Below are positions 48,101 through 57,100 of a stretch of 64,000 bases of DNA, one piece after another. The notes beneath the pieces are model-generated. The model saw nothing but the letters and a program-made list of their open reading frames with translations. It made no database searches and had not been told where the DNA came from. Position 1 is the first letter of the stretch, and every line of letters starts with the position of its first letter. The position numbers and the translations under genes are program-made. This stretch comes from Congeria kusceri (taxonomy: Eukaryota; Mollusca; Bivalvia; Myida; Dreissenidae): positions 85,375,951 through 85,439,950 of the forward strand of contig CM051027.1 in NCBI GenBank assembly GCA_027627225.1, written 5' to 3'.

Positions 48101-51100
48101 TTGAATAAAAGAAGAAAGAAAGACATAATTTTATTGGAATTACCAGACTTTGAAGATAGATGTTGTTTCCTTATGTATCATTACTGATGAATTGTTTTTG
48201 CAGGTGTCCCTTACTATATCCATATGGCATACTCCTGCTTCAAAAACACTCAAACGAACTCACTCCAAACAGAGGAATGGAATATTTGGTGTGAAAATTG
48301 CTAATGTAACAAGGTGAACTCAACATTTCAATTCGCATATTAGTTTTATTAATTATTGGTACTTTTCTGAAACAAAATGTGATTGTAAAAAAGTGTATAT
48401 GTCACATTGATAAGAAAAAATCAGTAAAGTTAAAGTTGCTCGACGACATGGACAAGCAGCCATCATGTATTATTTACAGGACATTTCTGCTTCTGTGTAG
48501 ATGTTTATTTAACCAATGTATTGCACACTTTTTACATTTTATTGGTTCTCAAACACTTTAAACATTCCACAGAACAGAATTGTAACCTTATTTGGACTCG
48601 AAATATATTTTTTCTCCATTTTCCACTCAAAAACATAGGGGCGCATTATGCACAATGTTTTATGGTTAGCCAATTATATGGTCAAGAATCATTAACATTT
48701 GAGGTCTTTACTACATCACATACTACATTGGGCAATAATGACAACACTATGACAACACTTCTGCTATTAAAATCACTTTAAATAAAATGTCACAAAATTT
48801 TTATTCGAAGTAAATAACTGCAAGGGCTACCAAAGATAAAATCAATGTGAAGTTTTTGTTTGTGTTTTATTTCCAGGCGTGAAAACAAAACGGTGCCATC
48901 AATTGTCACTGTCTGTGTTCAGCAAGTAGAGAAAAGGGGTAGGTAGTTAGCTGATAAGCATGTCAGTGCTGTAGAATATGTTTTTGAAGCTTGCACATGT
49001 ACATCTACCAGTCATGAAACCCAAACAGTTAATTCACTTTATATTCACATTTAAAAAAACATTAATATTTAATTGTTCATTGTACATTGATCTTTTAGAC
49101 ATTATTGACGTCAGAAATTAAAAAAGTTGTTAAAAACTACACAATTAATTGAACCTTACTTATATTGGTGTAAATGCTCCACTTAAAAAATGCTGTTTAA
49201 CTAATCCTGAGATTCAGAAGAATAAATTAACGATGTGTTTGTTTAATATTGAAATAATTGTGTGTCTTCTGAGAACGAGCATACGGATACAGATGTTGCA
49301 CTCTGTATTCTGCAGGTTTAGACGAAGTTGGCATATACAGAGTGTCTGGAGTAACATCAGATATACAGCAGTGCAAAAAACTCTTCGACAAAAGTAAGTT
49401 CACCGCCCATGATAATTTGTGTGCTACAGTGGTCCATTAACATGGTGTCTAACACAAGAATGTTTATCTAAACAGAATGCTAACTTTTACAGTTTATGAA
49501 CAATTTTAAACTTAAATGGTATGGTAAGCCAATTTCATTACAAAGTTACAATGGTAATTTTTCAATTTTTTATGAAAATTACTATTTTTTTATACATTGA
49601 TCAATGCACTTTGGGTTTCCCCGATAATGCTCTCGTCTTCTGATAATGTCTGTTTAAAGATTGTTTTCCATTCCATGGAATTGAGCCACATGTAGGTACA
49701 CCAAAACACTGTACATTAACATGCAAATAGATCTTGAATTAAAAATACACAAGCCTGGCGTGTTCAAACATTTGGAAAGTACTTTGAAATGACTTTTTTA
49801 TGCTAAACCTTCTATATTCAGAAATTATGAACATGAAATACACAGTTTGATATAAATTGCAATTACTTCCACTTACCTGTAATACTTGTTGTGCAGTTAA
49901 AAGATTTGTTTGTATTGCCACCAATAGCAACCAAGCAAGGTTAGTGACTTTGAGATTTGTGCTTAGTACGTCTGTCTGTATGGACACCATATACATGCTT
50001 TTGTTCTTATCAATGACGCCAGTGTGTTGCTAATTTCAATATAGGTGTTTAAGGAGAATGGTTGACACTTTTATCTGTTTGATGTCTGTATTAATTCATG
50101 TATTGGCATAAGAATATAATAGTATGTTAATTACTAATACATGTGTTTTCCCCTTGCTGCATGATTGCTTTAGGTTTACCTAGTTTTAAGTATATCAATT
50201 TATTGGAATGTTTGCAATTATATCACAACATTTAGCATTTGTGTTTTAGTGTTTTGTCACATTGTTATTCAGTCACATATGTGATTTAAACAATATAAAC
50301 ACATGTCAGATATCCAAGTCAGGCAGTTTATCATTGTAAACATTGTAATAATTGACTATTTAAAAGGTCAACAATTACTACTGTTGACATCACCATACAT
50401 TTGCCATGTAGGGGCCATGTTCACATAATATTTGGTCCATGTGTGGCTCTATGTTTACATAAATATAGGTTCATGTGGGCTCAGAGTTCATATAAATATG
50501 TGTCCCTGTTGACTGAAGTTCACATAAATATGGGTTAATGTCCATGTACATAAATATTGGTTTATGTGGGCTCATAGTTCACATAAATCTTGGCCAATAG
50601 TTCACTTAAATATGGTTCCAAGTTGGCTCTAAATTGAAAAAATGTGGATCCAAGCTGGGTCTTAGTTCACATAAATATGGGTCCATGATGGTTCCAAGTT
50701 CACTTGCATATGATTCCATGACGGTTGTAAGTTTATTTGAATATAGTTCCATGTTGGCCGTAAGTTCACAAAAATGTGGTTCAATTTTTTCTCAAAATTC
50801 CCATATAAATGGGTCCATGTGAGCTTTAAGTTCACATAAATATGGGTCCATGATGGCTCTAAGTTCACGTTAAAATGGGTCCATGATGGCTCTAAGTTCA
50901 CATTAATATGGGTCCATGATTGCTCTAAGTTCACATTAATATGGGTTCATGATGGCTTTAAGTTCACATAAATACTGGTCTGTGTTGGCTCTAAGTTCAC
51001 ATAAATATGGGTCCATGATGACTCTAAGTTCACATTAGGATGGGTCCATTATGGCTCTAAGTTCACATAAATACTGGTCTATGTTGGCTCTAAGTTCACA

Positions 51101-54100
51101 TCAATATGGGTCCATGATGGCTCTAAGTTCACATTAATATGGGTCCATGATGGCTCTAAGTTCACATTAATATGGGTCCATGATGACTCTAAGTTCACAG
51201 TAATACTGGTCTATGTTGGCTCTAATTTCACATAAATATGGGTCCATGATGGCTGTAAGTTCACATAAATATGGGTCCATGATGGCTCTAAGTTCACATT
51301 AATACTGGTCTATGTTGGCTCTAATTTCACATAAATATGTGTCCATGATGGCTGTAAGTTCACATAAATACTGGTCTATGTTGGCTCTAATTTCACATAA
51401 ATATGAGTCCATGATGGCTGTAAGTTCACATTAATACTGGTCTATGTTGGGTCTAAGTTCACATAAATATGGGTCCATGATGGCTCTAGGTTCACATAAA
51501 TATGGGTCCATGATGGCTGTAAGTTCACATAAATACTGGTCTATGTTGGCTCTAATTTCACATAAATATGAGTTCATGATGGCTCTAATTTCACATAAAT
51601 ACTGGTCTATGTTGGCTCTAATTTCACATAAATATGGGTCCATGATGGCTCTAATTTCACATAAATACTGGTCTATGTTGGCTCTAATTTCACATAAATA
51701 TGTGTCCATGATGGCTGTAAGTTCACATAAATACTGGTCTATGTTGGCTCTAATTTCACATAAATATGAGTCCATGATGGCTGTAAGTTCACATTAATAC
51801 TGGTCTATGTTGGGTCTAAGTTCACATAAATATGGGTCCATGATGGCTCTAGGTTCACATAAATATGGGTCCATGATGGCTGTAAGTTCACATAAATACT
51901 GGTCTATGTTGGCTCTAATTTCACATAAATATGAGTTCATGATGGCTCTAATTTCACATAAATACTGGTCTATGTTGGCTCTAATTTCACATAAATATGG
52001 GTCCATGATGGCTCTAATTTCACATAAATACTGGTCTATGTTGGCTCTAATTTCACATAAATATGAGTCCATGATGGCTGTAAGTTCACATTAATACTGG
52101 TCTATGTTGGGTCTAAGTTCACATAAATATGGGTCCATGATGGCTCTAGGTTCACATAAATATGGGTCCATGATGGCTGTAAGTTCACATAAATACTGGT
52201 CTATGTTGGCTCTAATTTCACATAAATATGAGTTCATGATGGCTCTAAGTTCACATTAATATGGGTCCATGATGGCTCTAAGTTCACATTAATATGGGTC
52301 CATGATGGCTCTAAGTTCACATTGATACTGGTCTATGTTGGCTCTAAGTTCACATAAATATGGGTCCATGATGGCTCTAAGTTCACATAAATATGAGTCT
52401 TTGTTAACTGTAGTGCAGATCAATATCCGTCCCTGTTGGCTCTTTTTGGGGCCTGTTTTCTGTAAAAAATTCAAACTAAGGGCCTGTTTCGTACTAAAAT
52501 TCAAACTAAGATGCCAATTATAAACATGTCTAAAACTTGTGTTTTAAATTAATACAGCCACACCCACCTTTCTGAGATTGCTTCTGATCCAATCTGTATA
52601 AGCTTTATATTTTATTTTACTAGCTGTTTTGTGTTAGATATGTATCATATATGATGGCAATAAAGTTATGATTTATGCAAGACTGTATGCTTTCCACATG
52701 TTTTTTATATGTAAAAATTGCTGACTTGTAATTTATTTAAAACATTAGCTTAAATACTGTAATTTCGTTCTAAACTTTTGATCTTTCTTTTTAATCATAC
52801 TCCCCATAACAACTGTGTAAATTGTAAAAAAAATCTGTTCTTTTATTCCTGGTTTGTTAATATCATTTGTAAGTATATCTCCTATAAAAACTTGCGTCCT
52901 ATTTATAATGCTTACTTTCAAATCTTTTTTTTACAGTTTTAAACAAATTTGCAGTTATAAACAGGGTCGAACATGATGTTTTTCATTGTAATATAGTAAA
53001 ATATATGGGTATTAGTTTAAACAGATTTATTTCGACATTACATCATGGTATTAATGCAATATTTAATGTAACTGTATTAGTAAAAAGTGTCAGTAATGCT
53101 TATATGAAATAATTACAATGGTTAAGTTATTTATTCTGGGTATTGAATGTATTTATAAATAACTGATTGTTTGAGGGAATGTCTGACAGTTTCTTGTACC
53201 ATGTTTAATTGCACTTGTTATGGTTCTGGAAGTATGGACAAGAAAGGCTTCAGCATAGGTGAATGGTTGTTGAACAAATACAGATTTGTCCTAGTCCTTA
53301 TATTATAAACATACACAAGGTAGCTCACTCGCCATTTACTATCGTAAAGGAAGTCAATTGACTAGTAGAAGTACCCCATCTAATGTATGCACTGTCATGA
53401 CTATGTTGATTTCAGGAACCAAACATGTAATTTTGACTTGTGTTACGATAGAAAATGGTGAAAGAGCTACCTTGTGTATTTATATATATAGGACTAGGAA
53501 TTTTTGTTTGTTAAACAACCAAGTGCCTATGGGCTTCAGCATCTTGACGATATTCTGGCCTCATGTATTTGGTGCTTTGTGTTTTTATCTTCCAACGAAT
53601 AGTGCAATCACTTCAAAATTCAGTTGTTTTTATTTGAATTATATATATATGAGGTTTTTTGTCAGCAGTTTTCAAATATTCATCTGCAGTTGTTGCAGTT
53701 GTTTTGATTTTGAACTGCCAACATATGTGGTTGTAAAAAACACATTGTTCATGCCAGTGTGTATTGAATACATGAATAAATTAATCAATGAAAATGGAAC
53801 TTCCATTAACTGATAGTGCCTTTATTTCAGATCCAATAGCAGCAAATAACTTTGCAGAGGAAGCAGATATCCACACAATCACCGGGGTTCTCAAGTTGTA
53901 CTTCAGGGAGCTTCCTGAACCACTCTTCACAGACTCCTGCTACCAGTCTTTCATACAAACCAACCGTACGTGTATTATGTCTATCTGATTAAATTATTAA
54001 ATTAATTTATACAGTTTACAGTTTATTCTGAATACATCGAGGCAATAATTCCCATAGTATACATTTACATAATTTATATACAATAAAAATACATACAAGA

Positions 54101-57100
54101 AAATAATCATACAAAAGTATGATACTATGTAATTTAAATATTGATTGTTGTGACAGTGTATACGAATAAATTTAACAATATTAAAATAAATTAACACTCT
54201 TATCGCACAAAAGCCAAGAGGAAAACAATAAAATATAGACATGATAATATTAACAGAAATATATATTAATTTGTGGTTTAAATTTAGAAACATGTTTGAC
54301 TCGTTCATCGAGAAGTACAAAACAACATACTGACATAAAGTTATGTATAATACATATAAAATGCATCTCTTACTTTCATTGCATTGAAAACATATACTAA
54401 AAGATTTGTATACCCCCACAAACGAAGTTTAGGGGGGGGGTATATAGGAGTGAGCTTGTTGGTCCGTCGGTCTGTTGGTCTGCCGGTCAATTGGATGTTG
54501 GTTTCCGGATGATAACTCAAGAAAGGCTTGACTTATTCAAATAATTTTTGGTACACGTGTAACATCAAAGAATACAGGTCAAGTTAAATGTTGGTTACAA
54601 AGCACTAAATTTAGAGAGAGTTATGGCCCCTTTTCGACAAAATTCCCTAAAAACATGGTTTCCGGACGATAACTCAAGAAAGGCTTGACATATTCAAATA
54701 ATTTTTGGTACGCATGTGTAACATCATAGAATACAGGTCAAGTTTAATGTTGGTTACAAACCACTAAATTTTGACAGAGTTATGGCCCCTTTTCAACTTA
54801 AAATTCCCTAAAAACATGATTTCCAGACGATAACTCAAGAATGGCTTGACATATTTAAATAATTCTTGGTATACGTGTGTAGCATCATTAAATAGCGGTC
54901 AAGTTCGACTTTGGTTACAAACCACTAAATTTTGACAGAGTTATGGCCCTTTGACTTAAATTCCCTAAAAACATGGTTTCTTGACGATAGCTCAACAATG
55001 GCTTGACATATTTAAATAATTATTGGTACACATATGTAGCATCATAAAATACAGGTCAGGTTTGTCTTTGGTTACAAACCACTAAATTTTCACAGAGTTA
55101 TGGCCCCATTTTGACTTAAATTCCCGAAAAACTTGGACAATAACTCATGAAAAGCTTCACATAATTAAATTATTTTGGTACATAGTTGTAACATCATAAA
55201 ATACAGATCAAGTTCAACTTTGGTTACAAACCACTAAATGTTGACAGAGTTATGGCTCCTATTGAAATTAAATTTTTCCAAATACACTGTTGACCATTCA
55301 CAAATTCAAGCATTCTCTCTCTGTCAATTTCTTTCGAATGGATGTCATAGTTTTGTGACAAGGCCATATTGCGGGGGGTATATCCGTCATTCATGTGACA
55401 ATTCTAGTTGTTAATTACGGCATTCTGTGACATAAATAAATCAAAAAAATTTGGGATATTTGGTCTATAATAATAATTCTTTAAGTATTTTTTATCAAGT
55501 CTTTATACAAAGGACATTTTAAAACGAAGTGAAATTCATCTTCAAGTACTTTACAGACAATACATTTTCTTTCACAGTGTGGTTTAACAACAGGTTTCTG
55601 CCATCTGCCTGCTTCAACTTCTAATCTATGTGTAGATACAGATGTAGATAACGCAATACTATATTTACTTATATTAACATCTGACAAATAAGACTGAACT
55701 TTGAAATCTGCAAAAAGTATGTTCTAGCTCTAGTACAATAATTTAATTCTGTACGCCATTTTTTAATAAAAACATCATTTGTGGCGCGTCGTAAGAAAAC
55801 CGGTCTTAATGCATGTGCATAAAGTGTCGTCCCGGATTAGATTTGCAGTCCGCACAGTCTAATCCAGGACGGCACTTTCCGCTTTTATGTATTTTCTGTT
55901 TCAAGGAAGTCTCTTCTAAACATAAATATGTTGTAGGCGGAAAGTGCCGTCCCGGATTAGCCTGTGCGGACTGCACAGGCTAATCCGGGATGACACTACG
56001 CACATGCATTAAGTCCGGTTTTCCCACGACGCACCACATTTACTCTTTGCTTAGCTAGACTCATAAACATGTCACCATTTTCGATGCCTTGAAATATCCA
56101 AACATGATTAAAACCCAAAGACTGAAGTAACTGTCTAACTAAGAATACCCATGACTTATGGTTTGGATTCCCATTTAAATCAATGTACACGGGTCTCGAT
56201 CAAGTGGTAGACCATAGATGGTTAAAATTTGACTAGTTAATATAATATTCAATTTATTGATAATTTTCATGAATAAAGTTGTCAGGTAAAGAGTTAGACT
56301 AAATAAAAAGATTTGAAAAATATATTTAATATTTTTTGCTTTTGACTTGTTTGCTTAGTCGAAATGCCTGAGGGTACAGGTACTCTTCCCCCAAACCAGA
56401 GAGAGACCCCTGATGTGCATTTGGTCATAAACTCTTCGGACATATTTAACAGTTTCCATTTTAACGATTTTGAGCCAATATCTTAACACATTTACTGTGT
56501 GCTTATAAAAAAGTGTTGTTCTTCCAAGTTCTCCATATACAAAGTTATATAAAATAATGCAATATAATCAATTTCCTGTCTTATCTAATATCTATTTAAG
56601 AACTATGAAAGCATTGATTCCATGTTTGGCGGGTTATAGTAAGAATTAAAAGTGTATTTTCACAAGTTTAGTTTACATGTGATACAGGCTAATCGGGTAC
56701 GACACTTTACGCACGTGCATTAAGTCCGGTTTTTCCACGACACACCTTATATGATGTCTGCTAATGTGTTGTGTTTGTTTTCAGAGCTGAAGAATGAGGA
56801 GACGAAGGAAAAATGCATGCTGGAGCTACTCCATGGGCTGCCAGACGCCAACTACTACACGATAGTCTTCATGATCGAGCACCTGATACGCGTGGCAAAG
56901 AGGAGCACAGAAAATAAGATGTCACTTAGCAACCTTGCCACAATATTCGGCCCCACTTTGATGCACCCTGCTGTCAAGGACACTAACATTGACCCGATGG
57001 TTCAGATGGCGCAGGCCACAAAGGATGCTGGGATGCAGACGGAGATCATATACTACTTTCTCAAGTTAGCTACAAGTGGCAAGAACTTGCGAAGGTCGGC

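Larger units (their letters stand above)
45938..49315. other. introns 11-17 (between exons)
   Basis: Short introns of 0.26-0.56 kb, AT-rich, without elements. One 31-bp direct duplication lies at 46752-46828 (gaacatttcattagataagc twice). An A-run of about 17 lies at 47578. Confidence 0.5.

Noticed and set aside
50662..52504. Long open frames on both strands with 11-residue protein repeats ([15 protein letters not shown] and [15 protein letters not shown])
   Set aside because: They arise because the satellite unit is 33 bp with no stop in some frames on either strand; there are no flanking coding features and they lie in an intron.
53358..53813. 151-codon + strand ORF before exon 19
   Set aside because: AT-rich, hydrophobic by composition, overlaps the exon 19 polypyrimidine region and shows no domain; intronic.
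53997..54419. 140-codon - strand ORF resembling a membrane protein
   Set aside because: Tyr/Ile/Val/Leu-rich because of AT-rich repeat DNA; probably a LINE 3' tail.
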